Shown here: positions 19,491-29,947 of the stretch, piece after piece
Layout: each line of letters opens with the position of its first letter
Position numbering within the stretch: position 1 is the first letter of the stretch
Assembly: GCA_026414225.1 (NCBI GenBank)
Contig: JAOAJK010000007.1
Coordinates: 21,851 to 85,850, forward strand
DNA: 64,000 nt
Direction of reading: 5' to 3'
Source of the DNA: Thermoplasmata archaeon
GTDB lineage: Archaea > Thermoplasmatota > Thermoplasmata > Lutacidiplasmatales > SKW197
Notes under the pieces: generated by a model
Database searches by the model: none
Told to the model about the DNA's origin: nothing
What the model saw: the letters and a program-made list of their open reading frames with translations, nothing else
Program-made: the position numbers and the translations under genes

Positions 19491-20365
19491 CCCTCTTTTC
19501 CAACAATCACAGTATGCTCTGCCTGGGAAACCATGCCCCGTCTTGTATCCGAGAGGATTGAGTATTCGTAGAGCACCCCGTATTTCATGAGCTTGGTGAG
19601 CTTTTCACCTGCATGGGCATCCAGATTCAAACACCACCGCGGCGAAAAGGGCAGGGCTCCGAAATTCTGCTTGAGCAATGAGTAGAATTCCTGCAACTCC
19701 GTGTCCAGCTTCCGCTCCCTCACAATCCGTAGGATGTTGCTTCTCCCATCCGAATCCACATAACCGCTCCCTGTGCTGGCAAACGGTTCGATGGCAACAA
19801 CCTCTCCTGCAAAAATCACATCTCCATTGTTATCCTGAATGTTGGGAACGCTCTTCCCGCCGTGAAGCAGATACCGCTTGATTTCATGTCCGGTTAGATT
19901 TGACACCGGCACAAAGCCCAGGGCCCTTATTGTTTCTTCAATCTTACCGCCAATTTTTCTTACAGCAACTTCATGGCTGCAGAGAGAAACTGCATTTTCC
20001 AGGGCAATGCTGGCGGCATCGATGAGCATCCTGTGCCTCTCGCTACCCACCTCAACCGTAGTGGCTGTATCTGCGATGTAGCCCTCCACATGCACGCCGA
20101 CATCGACCTTCACTATGGCTCCAGCAGAAATCTTTTTCCTGTCATTGATGCCTGGAGAGTAGTGGGCGGCCTGATGGTCGGTCGCCAGATTCACGGGAAA
20201 TGCGGGTTTTCCACCGCGGTCAATAATGAACCCCTCAATTTCCTCAGCAACTTCCAGATAGGTTTTTCCCTCCCTGACTAAATTCACACCAAGATTTCTC
20301 GCCTCGGCCGCAATCTTTCCTGCCCTCCTGTACTTTTCCAACTCCTCCTCATTCAAGGAATGCAC
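19469..20365 (-). CDS. map: Methionine aminopeptidase type II
   Basis: FPVNLATDHQAAHYSPG; VKVDVGVHVEGYIADTA; LTGHEIKRYLLHGGKSVPN; VVAIEPFAS. Confidence 0.92.
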   Translation of the reverse strand: MHSLNEEELEKYRRAGKIAAEARNLGVNLVREGKTYLEVAEEIEGFIIDRGGKPAFPVNLATDHQAAHYSPGINDRKKISAGAIVKVDVGVHVEGYIADTATTVEVGSERHRMLIDAASIALENAVSLCSHEVAVRKIGGKIEETIRALGFVPVSNLTGHEIKRYLLHGGKSVPNIQDNNGDVIFAGEVVAIEPFASTGSGYVDSDGRSNILRIVRERKLDTELQEFYSLLKQNFGALPFSPRWCLNLDAHAGEKLTKLMKYGVLYEYSILSDTRRGMVSQAEHTVIVGKEGCEVITK

Positions 20366-20993
20366 CTCTCAGAAATTCAAGGGCGGAAACAATGTGGTCC
20401 TTTCCATTGGCCTCGGCATAACCCTCGTGTCCTGGAAAGAGCCCCACAATTTCCAGATTCTCTAAACTTTGAATGCTCTCGATCAACTGTGCAAGGTTTC
20501 CAGTTGGGAGATCCCATCTCCCCGTGGAGCCATACAGGAACACGGTATCGCCTGAAAATAGCCACTTCTGGGCGGGGAAATAGAGCGAAATGCTGCCTTC
20601 CGTGTGCCCGGGTGTGGGGATCACCTCCATCTCCTCCAATCTGAGGTCATCGATGTCCAGCACCGTGACTTCTGGTATCTGCATCCCGAAGGCATAGGCA
20701 CATGTGGAGCGGCCGTCCCTTCCATTCACCGCGCGGGCTTCACTTTTGCTGGAATAAACTTTTGCGTTGAAATGCCTTGCAATTGCACCGGCACCCCCGA
20801 TGTGGTCCATGTGTCGGTGGGTCAAAATCACCGCATCCAGCTTTTTATTTCCGAGATAGCCCTCAATCTTCTCTATAACCCGTTCAACCTCAAGCCCGAG
20901 TCCAGCATCAACCAGCAGATTTCTCTTTCCCATCACAACATAAATATTCGAGCTGAATCCCTCTCCCAGAATTGGAAAAACCTTCATCACCAT
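20349..20993 (-). CDS. MBL-fold metallo-hydrolase
   Basis: LTHRHMDHIGG; PTPGHTEGSISLYF; FSGDTVF; GLFPGHEGYAE. Confidence 0.92.
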   Translation of the reverse strand: MVMKVFPILGEGFSSNIYVVMGKRNLLVDAGLGLEVERVIEKIEGYLGNKKLDAVILTHRHMDHIGGAGAIARHFNAKVYSSKSEARAVNGRDGRSTCAYAFGMQIPEVTVLDIDDLRLEEMEVIPTPGHTEGSISLYFPAQKWLFSGDTVFLYGSTGRWDLPTGNLAQLIESIQSLENLEIVGLFPGHEGYAEANGKDHIVSALEFLRGAFLE

Positions 20994-21529
20994 CGCTCCG
21001 CATGGAGGTATTCTTCAAGAGGGGCTCTCTTCCGCATCGCTGGCTGTTCTGCAGGATAGCCGAGAGGAATGATAATTACGGGTCTGGCATATGATGGGAT
21101 CTGCAGAATTTGTCTCACAGCCTCTTCGTCAAAAGCCCCGACCCAGCAGGTTCCGAGACCGTGCTCAAGGGCAGCGAGCATTATCAGCATAGCGGAGGCC
21201 GCGGTGTCCTGGTATGTGTAGAGGGTAGTGCCTCTGGTTCCGTATCGCTTTATCTTCTTCTCGTTCGTGCAGATTACAATGTTCACAGGCGCCTCGGCTA
21301 CAAATTCCTGGTTGAGCGATGCTTTTGCCAGCGCTTCTTTCGTTTTTTTATCGCGCACCACAATAAAATCCCTCGCCTGGAGATTGCCGGCAGAGGGTGC
21401 AAGATTCCCTATTTCTACGAGATTCTTCACGGTTTCCTCCGGCACATCTTTTTCCTGATATTTTCTCACTGACCTTCGTCTCAGTATCGCATCCATCAGT
21501 TCCATGGGTTCCTGCATTCCATCCATCAA
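20987..21529 (-). CDS. Nitroreductase family protein
   Basis: ILRRRSVRKYQEKDVPEETVKNLVEIGNLAPSAGNLQ; GTCWVGAFDEEAVR. Confidence 0.92.
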   Translation of the reverse strand: MMDGMQEPMELMDAILRRRSVRKYQEKDVPEETVKNLVEIGNLAPSAGNLQARDFIVVRDKKTKEALAKASLNQEFVAEAPVNIVICTNEKKIKRYGTRGTTLYTYQDTAASAMLIMLAALEHGLGTCWVGAFDEEAVRQILQIPSYARPVIIIPLGYPAEQPAMRKRAPLEEYLHAERW

Positions 21530-21585
21530 AATAAACCTTTCTTAGGCGCGTGCAGAAATCCTGAAACGCATGGCACCTTGGACAA

Positions 21586-22230
21586 TCATCCGAATACCAC
21601 TTTCTCCCCTGTTTCCATGTACACGATGGACTTGCAGAGGTAAGTGGTATGGTCAGCAATCCTCTCGAGGTAGCGAACAATCAGCACGCTGGAGACCGTG
21701 CACCTTGTTGTCGGAGAGGAATGTTCAATCAACCTATCAAAGAAATCAAAGTACATTTTATCAATTTCATGCTCCCTGGCTGCAATCTTTTCAACCAGGT
21801 GCGGGTCATACTTTTTAAGAGAGTCGAGGCTCAGCCGCATCATTCCGAGCGTTTTCTCACCCATCTCCATGATGTAGGAAACGATCCAAGTATCGCAGTT
21901 AGCCACACCGTTCAACCTTTTATTCGTGAACGAAATATCCAGTGCATATCGTCCGAATCTTGCAAAGTCGTATGCAATCTTCATCGAAGATTTGATTCTC
22001 CGCAAGTCCGATGCAACTGGTTGATACCTTGCAATCATCTCGACCACCTTTTCCTCGATCGCTTCCTCCATTGCGACCAGCCTGTTCGAAATCTCCCGCA
22101 CTTCCTGGTGGACACACTTGCCGCTGATGCACTCTGAAACGGCCAGCGAGACCACCTTGTAGGCAAGCTCGCCCATTTCGCAGATCGCTGCAGAAAGTTC
22201 ATTCAAACTATTCTCTATCATTCTGGTCAT
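21586..22230 (-). CDS. phoU: Phosphate-uptake regulator PhoU
   Basis: PhoU helical repeats; last gene of the pst cluster. Confidence 0.87.
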   Translation of the reverse strand: MTRMIENSLNELSAAICEMGELAYKVVSLAVSECISGKCVHQEVREISNRLVAMEEAIEEKVVEMIARYQPVASDLRRIKSSMKIAYDFARFGRYALDISFTNKRLNGVANCDTWIVSYIMEMGEKTLGMMRLSLDSLKKYDPHLVEKIAAREHEIDKMYFDFFDRLIEHSSPTTRCTVSSVLIVRYLERIADHTTYLCKSIVYMETGEKVVFG

Positions 22231-22241
22231 CGTTTTTCACC

Positions 22242-22994
22242 TCATCCGAACTCTCCTGTTATGTACCTCTCAGTTAACTCGTGCTGTGGATTTTCAAAAA
22301 CCTCGCTGGTTTTGCCGTATTCCACGAGTTTACCCAGATAGAGGAAAGCCACATTGTCAGAGACCCTCGCTGCCTGCTGGACATTGTGGGTTACTATGAT
22401 TACCGTGTATTTTTTTGCAAGGTGCCGCATCAAATCCTCTATCTTTGCGGTTGCAATCGGGTCGAGGGCACTGCAGGGCTCATCCATCAGGATTATTTCG
22501 GGTTTAACGGCCAGCGCCCTTGCAATGCACAGCCGTTGCTGCTGCCCGCCAGACAAACTGAACGCATTCTCGTGCAATCTATCCTTCACTTCATCGTACA
22601 GGGCGGCACCCTTCAAACTCTCTTCGACAATTTTTACCATGTTTTTCCCATCAGCCATCTTGTGGATTCTGGGCCCGAATGCCACATTCTCAAATATAGA
22701 TTTCGGTAGCGGGTTCGGTCTCTGGAAAACCATTCCGACCCTCCTTCTCAGATCGTAGACATCTGTATCCTCATCGTAGATGTTCTTCCCGTCAATGTAA
22801 ACGGCACCTTCTGTTCTGCAGCCCTCTATGATTTCATTCATCCTGTTGAGGCACCGGAGCAGCGTGCTTTTTCCGCACCCCGAGGGTCCCATTATAGCGG
22901 TGACCGCATTTTGTTGGATTTCCAGCGTGATGTCTCTGAGCACATGGTTCTTCTTGAACCAGAGGTTCAGTCCGTCGATCTTCACCTGAGCCAT
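22242..22994 (-). CDS. pstB: Phosphate ABC transporter ATP-binding protein
   Basis: Walker [42 protein letters not shown]. Confidence 0.95.
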   Translation of the reverse strand: MAQVKIDGLNLWFKKNHVLRDITLEIQQNAVTAIMGPSGCGKSTLLRCLNRMNEIIEGCRTEGAVYIDGKNIYDEDTDVYDLRRRVGMVFQRPNPLPKSIFENVAFGPRIHKMADGKNMVKIVEESLKGAALYDEVKDRLHENAFSLSGGQQQRLCIARALAVKPEIILMDEPCSALDPIATAKIEDLMRHLAKKYTVIIVTHNVQQAARVSDNVAFLYLGKLVEYGKTSEVFENPQHELTERYITGEFG

Positions 22995-23824
22995 GGTTGC
23001 TTCCTCCTGTAACGGATTCTGAGGATGATCGCGGATAGTGCAAACACAATTACGATGAGGAACAGAACCAGCGCCACACCAAAAACCTTGTCCGGTGTTT
23101 CCCCGAGAGCCACAATCTTGACATACAGGTTGAATGCGAGGGCCATGATGGGGTCAAGCGGGGTTTTCGGAAGCCCACGGGTAATCATCACGCACGAGGT
23201 AAAAAGAATTGCTGCGGTTTCACCGGCAACCCTTGCAATGCCCAGCAAAATGCTCGTGATTATTCCCGGTGCCGCAGCAGGCAGAGTTATGCATCTTGAG
23301 ACCTCCCACTCGGTGGTGCCGATAGCCAGTGCTCCCTCCTTAAATGTTTGGGGCACCATTTTTATTGCTTCTTCCGAGCCCCGGATGACTATCGGGAGCA
23401 TCATCAGGGAAAGGGTGAGCCAGCCGGCAGCGAGCGAAATTCCTAGCCCGAGCGCCCTGCAGAAGAAAGCGTAGCCAAAAAGCCCTATCACTATCGAGGG
23501 CATCCCGGCGAGGTTGTTGATTGACTGGTCTATCAATCTCGTGATCCTGTTCCTCGGTGCATACTCTACAAGATACAGGGCAGCCAGTACACCGACGGGC
23601 CCGGCAACCGCAGCCGAGCCGAGGAGAAGGTAAACCGTGCCAATGACCATCTCAAACATTCCTCCATTCAGCACAGGGGTTATCAGGGCTGTGAGGGAGA
23701 GTGTGCCGGAGCCGGAGAGCAAAATGGCAGTTATCCACAGGAACGCAAGCAAGCAGATTCCGGTGCAGACCCCGAAGATGGTAAAAATCAAAAACTCCTT
23801 CGCACGCCGCCCTTTCCGCATCAT
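22982..23824 (-). CDS. pstA: Phosphate ABC transporter permease PstA
   Basis: Multi-[18 protein letters not shown]; position in the pst cluster. Confidence 0.93.
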   Translation of the reverse strand: MMRKGRRAKEFLIFTIFGVCTGICLLAFLWITAILLSGSGTLSLTALITPVLNGGMFEMVIGTVYLLLGSAAVAGPVGVLAALYLVEYAPRNRITRLIDQSINNLAGMPSIVIGLFGYAFFCRALGLGISLAAGWLTLSLMMLPIVIRGSEEAIKMVPQTFKEGALAIGTTEWEVSRCITLPAAAPGIITSILLGIARVAGETAAILFTSCVMITRGLPKTPLDPIMALAFNLYVKIVALGETPDKVFGVALVLFLIVIVFALSAIILRIRYRRKQPWLR

Positions 23825-24729
23825 TTTTTCGCACCCTTTTTGGTTCCCTTGTGTATTATCGAGTCCGCCAGTGTGTTCACGATAAATGTGATGATGAACA
23901 GAATGACCCCGAGCCCGAACAGAGCACTGTATTCCACACTTCCCACCGATGCCTCACCCATCTGCATTGCAATTGCCCCTGTGAGCGTGTAAACCGGGGA
24001 GAGAAAATTCCAGGGTGGAGAGGGGATAACTGCGGTGTTTCCAGCCACCATCAGAACCGCTACGGTTTCCCCTATGGCCCTTCCAAAGCCCAGAAGAATG
24101 CCCGCTATCACGCCAGATTTTGCGGTGGGCAGCACCACATACCTTATCGTCTGCCATTTTGTTGCCCCCAAGGCCAGTGCTGCTTCCTTGTAATCCTTTG
24201 GAACCGCTGAAATTATCTCGCTGGAAACACCCACGATTGTGGGGATCGTCATTATCGCAAGAATGATTGCCGCGGTGAGGGCAACGGTGCCAGTGGGTAT
24301 AGAAAAAAGGGACGCAACAAACGGGGCGACCACCAGAATCCCGATGAATCCGTAAATGATCGAGGGAATGGATGCCAGAAGTTCTATCATTGACTTCAAG
24401 ATGTCACGGATTGAGAAGGGCACGATCTCCGAGATGAACACTGAAGTTCCCAGCGACAGGGGAACCGCGATCACAAGCGCCCCAAATACAATCATCAGGG
24501 AGCCGTAGATCAACGGCAAAGCTCCATAAAGGTCGGCATTTGTCTCCCACACAGGACCCACGAGAAAACCGACACCGAACATCAGGAGTGCCTGTGCACC
24601 TTCCTTCAGAATAAAAACGAGCATCAGGAACAGAAAGATGATGGAAAGGAAACTGCAGAAAAAAAGGATGAATCTCACTGGCTCCCTTCTGATGGATTTA
24701 AAATATTTATTCAGTTTTCGGAAGAGCAT
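23821..24729 (-). CDS. pstC: Phosphate ABC transporter permease PstC
   Basis: Multi-TM; GFGRAIGETVAVLMVAGN; position in the pst cluster. Confidence 0.93.
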   Translation of the reverse strand: MLFRKLNKYFKSIRREPVRFILFFCSFLSIIFLFLMLVFILKEGAQALLMFGVGFLVGPVWETNADLYGALPLIYGSLMIVFGALVIAVPLSLGTSVFISEIVPFSIRDILKSMIELLASIPSIIYGFIGILVVAPFVASLFSIPTGTVALTAAIILAIMTIPTIVGVSSEIISAVPKDYKEAALALGATKWQTIRYVVLPTAKSGVIAGILLGFGRAIGETVAVLMVAGNTAVIPSPPWNFLSPVYTLTGAIAMQMGEASVGSVEYSALFGLGVILFIITFIVNTLADSIIHKGTKKGAKK

Positions 24730-24747
24730 TACACCACTTCACATTAT

Positions 24748-25722
24748 TCAGCTGCCATGGAAGTAGGGAAGCCTCATATACCCGTTTCTTTCCACGATCT
24801 GCTGCCCTTCCTTCGAAAGCACGAAGTCGATGAATCTATCTGTCAGCGAGCCACTCTTCGGCTGGCCGTTGGTGACCAGATACAGGTATCTGGAAAGCGG
24901 GAAATCTCCCTTTGCAATCGTTTCTTTCGTTGGGGTTATGTATGGCTTCCCGTCTGCCTTGGCGATAGCAATAGCGTGCATGTTACTGGATAGGAACCCG
25001 TACCCAACATACCCTATGGAATATGGGGTTGTCTCAATCTTGTTCTTGACTGCCGGATTGCTGGGCTGCACGCTTGCGCTCGAGGTCACCGTGTAGTTCC
25101 AAGGATGCATCGTGAATTCCTCAAATGTAGCCCTGGTACCCGAGCCAGGTTCCCTGACTACAACCTGGATTTCTTTATGCGGGAGGTAGGGCTTTACCTC
25201 ATCCCAGTACTTGTAGATGCCTCCGAAGATCTTGCCAACCTCCTGGAGTGTCAGATTAAGCGGTGTGGTTGAATTCCCCACAGTTGGATGCACGACAACG
25301 CAGACGGCATCTAGGGCAATCGGATGAAGCCACAGATCCACACCCTTGTTTTTGGCATTCTGGATTTCGTTGCTCTTCGCATCCCTCGAGGCCATTCCTA
25401 TGTCAACGACTCCATCAATGATATTGCTGTAACCGACGCCCGAACCACCACCCTGGACAGTGATGGTAATCCCAGCGTATCTGTTCATCAGAACCACCGC
25501 ACTCTCGTTTGCGATTGGAAGCACTGTCGTAGAACCGGAAATTTTTATGCTTGCGGTTCGCCAGGCGCTATCCTCAGAATCTCCACTGCCATCCTGCGGT
25601 GTTACGGAGGCCATTCCGAAAAAGTAGCCACCAACAAATCCCGCGGCAAGGACCATGACCACAACCACCAGCAGCACTCCCGTGCTCACACCTCTGTCGC
25701 CCATTTTCAGCATTCCTCTCAT
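24748..25722 (-). CDS. pstS: Phosphate-binding protein PstS
   Basis: ISGSTTVLPIANESA; GGGSGVGYSNIIDGVVDIGMASRD; REPGSGTRATFEEF; SD GGTGAAAAC before the ATG. Confidence 0.95.
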   Translation of the reverse strand: MRGMLKMGDRGVSTGVLLVVVVMVLAAGFVGGYFFGMASVTPQDGSGDSEDSAWRTASIKISGSTTVLPIANESAVVLMNRYAGITITVQGGGSGVGYSNIIDGVVDIGMASRDAKSNEIQNAKNKGVDLWLHPIALDAVCVVVHPTVGNSTTPLNLTLQEVGKIFGGIYKYWDEVKPYLPHKEIQVVVREPGSGTRATFEEFTMHPWNYTVTSSASVQPSNPAVKNKIETTPYSIGYVGYGFLSSNMHAIAIAKADGKPYITPTKETIAKGDFPLSRYLYLVTNGQPKSGSLTDRFIDFVLSKEGQQIVERNGYMRLPYFHGS

Positions 25723-25782
25723 GTTTTCACCTGATTATGAATAAGGGAGAAAAATCTATATATTTTATCCGAATATAGTATA

Positions 25783-26889
25783 GTGATAAATATGAACTAT
25801 ATAGATGATGTAGGGGGTATAGAGAAAAACCGGAGTGGCGAGCAGCTGGATGAAGATGTGAGAAAAATCCAGTTTACCGGGAAGTCCACTTATGTGATTT
25901 CCCTGCCTAAAAGATGGGTGAATGCGATGGGACTGAAGACGGGAAGCCAGCTAATCCTGGTTCAGAAGGGTAACAGTTTAATTTTGACCCCCAAAGGAAT
26001 GGGTAGAATGCAGGAGCGCACAAGTGAGGCAACGATTAAGATATCTGTTGGTGATGAAGCCAGTGCAATCGCAAGAAAGATAATTGCGGTTTATTTGCTG
26101 GGCTACAAATTTATCCACATAAAGACAGGCGAAAGGGAGATAGATGCCCTGCAGAGGGCAGCGGTAAAGGACCTTACCAGGAAGAAACTGGTCGGAACAG
26201 AGATAATCTCAGAAACGGAAAAAGAAATTAAGATGCAGGTGCTGGTAAGTTATCCAGATCTTCCAGTAGAGAATGCGATAAGGCGGATGTGCCTCATCGC
26301 AGCTTTCATGCACGAAAAAGCGGTTGCTGCGTTGAAAAATTTGGACACGAAGCTGGCGGCAGAAGTTATCAATCTGGATGATGAGGTTGACAGGTTCAGT
26401 TTATATGTGGTTCGCCAGCTCAAGGCGGCGGTCCAGAATGATCACATCTTGCATGACATAGGTCTCTCCAGCCCGCAGGACTGCCTCGGTTACAGGGTGA
26501 TCGTAAAATTCGTGGAAAGGATTGCAGACCATGCCACGATAATCGCAAAGTTAGTTCTGGAAAGCGGTACGAAAGTAAGCGAACGAGATTACCTGAAAGT
26601 TGCTGAGATGAGCAGTTTCGCCAGGAGGGCTTTTGAAAATGCGGTCAAGGCACTCTTCACGAACGACTGCGCCCTTGCGGAAGAGGTAATTTCGGGCGGG
26701 AAAATGATTGCGATGATGGAGGAGCAGGCAATAAAAGAGGCACAGGCGAAGAGAAAGGTCTCAGAGATGGCAAATATGAGAATGGTTTTCGAGAGCATAA
26801 GAAGGTGCGCCGAGTATGCCTGCGACATTGCAGAGGTCGTGATAAATTTAAACATCGAGAAGTCCCTGGAAGAGGGGTCCAACAGGTAG
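25783..26889 (+). CDS. AbrB/SpoVT-type DNA-binding domain + PhoU domain protein
   Basis: IQFTGKSTYVISLPKRWVNAMGLKTGSQLILVQKGNSLILTPKG (AbrB-like), then two PhoU repeats; divergent from pstS. Confidence 0.88.
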   Translation: MINMNYIDDVGGIEKNRSGEQLDEDVRKIQFTGKSTYVISLPKRWVNAMGLKTGSQLILVQKGNSLILTPKGMGRMQERTSEATIKISVGDEASAIARKIIAVYLLGYKFIHIKTGEREIDALQRAAVKDLTRKKLVGTEIISETEKEIKMQVLVSYPDLPVENAIRRMCLIAAFMHEKAVAALKNLDTKLAAEVINLDDEVDRFSLYVVRQLKAAVQNDHILHDIGLSSPQDCLGYRVIVKFVERIADHATIIAKLVLESGTKVSERDYLKVAEMSSFARRAFENAVKALFTNDCALAEEVISGGKMIAMMEEQAIKEAQAKRKVSEMANMRMVFESIRRCAEYACDIAEVVINLNIEKSLEEGSNR

Positions 26890-26961
26890 CAGGTTTCTCT
26901 CCAGACGCAACCATTTGCTTAATCAAAATTTTTAAATACACTCTTGTAATCCCTCACCTCA

Positions 26962-27216
26962 GTGGTTAGCATGAAGAAATTCATAACCGAACTTAGGGGA
27001 AAAACCGTGATGACAAATGACGGGCAGATACTCGGTGTAGTGGATAACTTTGTTGTGGATTCGCTCAGCGGAGAGATAGAGCACATGCTGGTGGTGCCTG
27101 CAGAGGAACTGGATACAAGGGGCTTCAAGCTGGACAACCAGAACAGAATCATTCTGCCCTTCAAGTCAATGCGGGCAGTGAAGGATGTAATCGTGATGGA
27201 CCTTGGTGGCCAGTGA
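26962..27216 (+). CDS. PRC-barrel domain protein
   Basis: 84 aa; ELRGKTVMTNDGQILGVVDNFVVDSLSGEIEHMLV. Confidence 0.87.
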   Translation: MVSMKKFITELRGKTVMTNDGQILGVVDNFVVDSLSGEIEHMLVVPAEELDTRGFKLDNQNRIILPFKSMRAVKDVIVMDLGGQ

Positions 27217-27962
27217 CACTGCCTTACCCCTGTGATTCCATGCAAAAGCCAGCGAGTCCTAGAATTAGAACATTCATTGAAGGGTTTGATGAGAAGTTGA
27301 ATGGGGGCATCCCCCAGAAAAATGTGGTGCTGATTGCGGGAGAGCCAGGCACCCTGAAAAGCACGATTGCCTTTTACATCCTGTACCATAACGCTCTTCA
27401 CGGGAACATTCCCGGAGTTTATATTACGCTGGAACAGGGAAGGGAAAGCATTCTTTCAAACATGGAGGGGCTGGGACTTGAGTACGCGAAGGTTGAAAAA
27501 AAGTTAAGCGTGGTTGACCTTGCAATGATAAGGAAGCACATAGAGGGTCTCGGAGAACATACCTGGATGGATATTTTCAAAATGTATGCGGACAACCTGA
27601 AAGCCACAACCGATTATCAGCTCTTTGTGATTGACTCCCTCCCGGTGCTCGAAATGCTTGCTGAATTGAAAAATCCGAGAAACGAACTCTTCCACTTCTT
27701 TGAATGGCTCAGGGACCTGGATGTGACTGCCCTGGTAATTACCGAGATGCGTCCCAACTCGCTGGAATACTGCCATTTTGGCGAGGACTTTCTTGCAGAT
27801 GGGATTCTGCATGTGAAGATGGAGCAGGTGGACGAAGTTACTGTCCAGAGAAGGATCCGCTGCGTTAAGATGCGGAACACGAATCACAGTACCAATTTCT
27901 ATACTTTGATGCTCGAGAATGGTGTGCTCCAGGTAACCCGAGTGCTCTCCGAAAAGACCTGA
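27213..27962 (+). CDS. KaiC-like RecA-superfamily ATPase with atypical Walker A
   Basis: RTFIEGFDEKLNGGIPQKNVVLIAGEPGTLKSTIAFYIL; an alternative ATG start lies at 27240. Confidence 0.82.
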   Translation: MTLPYPCDSMQKPASPRIRTFIEGFDEKLNGGIPQKNVVLIAGEPGTLKSTIAFYILYHNALHGNIPGVYITLEQGRESILSNMEGLGLEYAKVEKKLSVVDLAMIRKHIEGLGEHTWMDIFKMYADNLKATTDYQLFVIDSLPVLEMLAELKNPRNELFHFFEWLRDLDVTALVITEMRPNSLEYCHFGEDFLADGILHVKMEQVDEVTVQRRIRCVKMRNTNHSTNFYTLMLENGVLQVTRVLSEKT

Positions 27963-27986
27963 ATGAGCCAACAATTGAGTTTTCAA

Positions 27987-28061
27987 GGGTCTGTGGGGTA
28001 GTTTGGCCTATCCTCCGTGGTTCGGGACCACGGGACTGCGGTTCAAATCCGCACAGACCCA
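27987..28061 (+). tRNA. tRNA-Pro(CGG)
   Basis: Acceptor GGGTCTG/CAGACCC; anticodon arm CGTGG-TTCGGGA-CCACG (anticodon CGG); T arm TGCGG-TTCAAAT-CCGCA; discriminator A; CCA not encoded; no intron. Confidence 0.95.
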
Positions 28062-28111
28062 TTACCTCCCTCAGAAAAGTTTATTGGTAGAAAGTTAATC
28101 TCCTGAGAGAA

Positions 28112-29941
28112 ATGTCCCGAGGGTTCAATGGCTCGGTGGTGCATTTTCTCTTGCTCTGGTTATGTGTGGGCTTAGCCCTGACTCTGCCTCGGATACACGG
28201 GGGGGTGGCGGTAGCCCAGGCATCCGACTGGGGTTGGTTTATGGACAGGGGAGATGGTGCCCGAAAAGGTTTTGCAGACACCTACATTCCTTCCCAGGTG
28301 GAAGTGATGTGGGAACGATACCAGACATCGATTTCACTCGCTTCCGTGGTCTCCGATGGAATCTATGCTTATCTGACTCCCCAAGCAGGAAATGTGACTG
28401 CAATTTCCGTGGACGGTAACAGGACCCTGTGGGAGTATGGTGCAGGGACTGTGGTCGCGACCCCTCTGATAGTGGAGAACTTTTTGGTTGTGGGAACCGC
28501 AGAAGGAAGCCTCTATTTTTTCGAGCGTTATACGGGCTACCTTCATCGGGAAGTGTTCATCGGACATGAATGTATCCAGCATCCCCTTTACTGGAATAAC
28601 ACAATATTTATTCCCGGTGAAAACTGGCTGACTGCAGTGGACCCTGATGGAACAATTCTCTGGAGCCGGCATTTTGAAAAAGAAATCTCTGCACCGCCCG
28701 TGGGCTACCTCAACAACCTTTACCTGCTGACCGGAAATCAGGTCTGGTGTTTGTATAAAAATTCCACACTCTGGAAGAGAGAGTTCAATGTGAATTTCAC
28801 CTCTGGCATTGCGGCGTCGGGGAACCTCGTGGTCACCGCTGAAAGCGGGCAGATTCTGGCACTCAACGCTATCAGTGGGGAAACGAAATGGGAGCGTGAC
28901 ATGGGTTGCGAGGCGTTTTCTCCAGCCTACTGCAACGGACTGCTCTTCACCGCTACGAGGAATGGAACCCTGTATGCCCTCTCTACAGCGGATGGTTCCG
29001 AACTCTGGAATTTCTCAACAGAGGGGGTATGTTTTCAGTCACCCGTAGTAAACCGGTACAACATCCTCTTTGCGTCCGGCTGCACCCTTTACTGTCTGAA
29101 GCAGAACACTGGCGAGATTCTCTGGACCCTGGATTTTGAAACTAACCTGCTCACCGGGATTTCCCTCGTGTCGTCTATCATCTTTACTGGAGATTCCGGG
29201 GGCGTGGTCTACTGCATCTCTGCGCCAAAGCCAGACCTCAAAGTATCTGTCTACCCCGCCTCACCAGCCCTCTATGAACGAACACAGGTGAAAATTTCCT
29301 TCTCTGTTTTTGCCGGCATAATGCCAGCGGTGAATGCAACTGTAAATCTCTCCATTCCCGCAGGCACCCTTTCCAACTACTCAGGTTTTACCGACGCTGA
29401 TGGCATTTTCGCGGTGGTTTACACCGCACCTGCTGTAAAAGACAGGGAGAACTTCACGCTTAAAGCCACTTTTTCATATCCAGGCTACAGAAACACCACG
29501 AGGAATCTCACGGTTGCGGTGCTTCCGATGCCGTCCGTGGAACTCAACCTTAGCACGGAGGAAGAAACGGTCTATTCTGGCACCGCTGTGGAGTTCACCC
29601 TTACGGTGTTGAGGGACGGGAAGCCAGTCATCGGTGCTCCTGTCTATGTATGGCATGGAGATATGTGTATCGCCGAGGGCTATACTGATGAAAACGGAAG
29701 CTTTGAGTTTACCCATAAAATGCCAGAGGTCCAGAGAGAAACTCAGATCAAGATTGAGGCAAGGGTATACGGGACAGCCGGTGCCCCTTTTCTCGAGAAA
29801 AATGCGAGTTTGAGAGTCGTTGTGGTCCCGTTACCCCAGGAGGGGAATAAAGAACCCCAGGTTTACGGTTCGCTCGCAGTAGCTGCAGTCCTCCTACTTT
29901 TCTTTTCCGGCTGGAATCTGTGGGAGTGGCGGAAAAGGTAA
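28112..29941 (+). CDS. Secreted/membrane-anchored PQQ-like beta-propeller repeat protein with Ig-like C-terminal domains
   Basis: Signal peptide; repeats such as 'GNRTLWEYGAG' and 'SGETKWERDMG' with W at repeat ends; C-terminal TM VYGSLAVAAVLLLFFSGW. Confidence 0.82.
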   Translation: MSRGFNGSVVHFLLLWLCVGLALTLPRIHGGVAVAQASDWGWFMDRGDGARKGFADTYIPSQVEVMWERYQTSISLASVVSDGIYAYLTPQAGNVTAISVDGNRTLWEYGAGTVVATPLIVENFLVVGTAEGSLYFFERYTGYLHREVFIGHECIQHPLYWNNTIFIPGENWLTAVDPDGTILWSRHFEKEISAPPVGYLNNLYLLTGNQVWCLYKNSTLWKREFNVNFTSGIAASGNLVVTAESGQILALNAISGETKWERDMGCEAFSPAYCNGLLFTATRNGTLYALSTADGSELWNFSTEGVCFQSPVVNRYNILFASGCTLYCLKQNTGEILWTLDFETNLLTGISLVSSIIFTGDSGGVVYCISAPKPDLKVSVYPASPALYERTQVKISFSVFAGIMPAVNATVNLSIPAGTLSNYSGFTDADGIFAVVYTAPAVKDRENFTLKATFSYPGYRNTTRNLTVAVLPMPSVELNLSTEEETVYSGTAVEFTLTVLRDGKPVIGAPVYVWHGDMCIAEGYTDENGSFEFTHKMPEVQRETQIKIEARVYGTAGAPFLEKNASLRVVVVPLPQEGNKEPQVYGSLAVAAVLLLFFSGWNLWEWRKR

Positions 29942-29947
29942 CGCAAG

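Noticed and set aside
18285-19571. 428-aa + strand ORF
   Set aside because: Antisense to the CPBP protease gene; His/Glu/Lys-rich low-complexity translation typical of a shadow frame.
25754-25806. 9-bp inverted repeat ATCTATATA/TATATAGAT as a defined Pho operator
   Set aside because: The region is extremely AT-rich, so such a repeat is not very unlikely by chance; mentioned only as supporting context.
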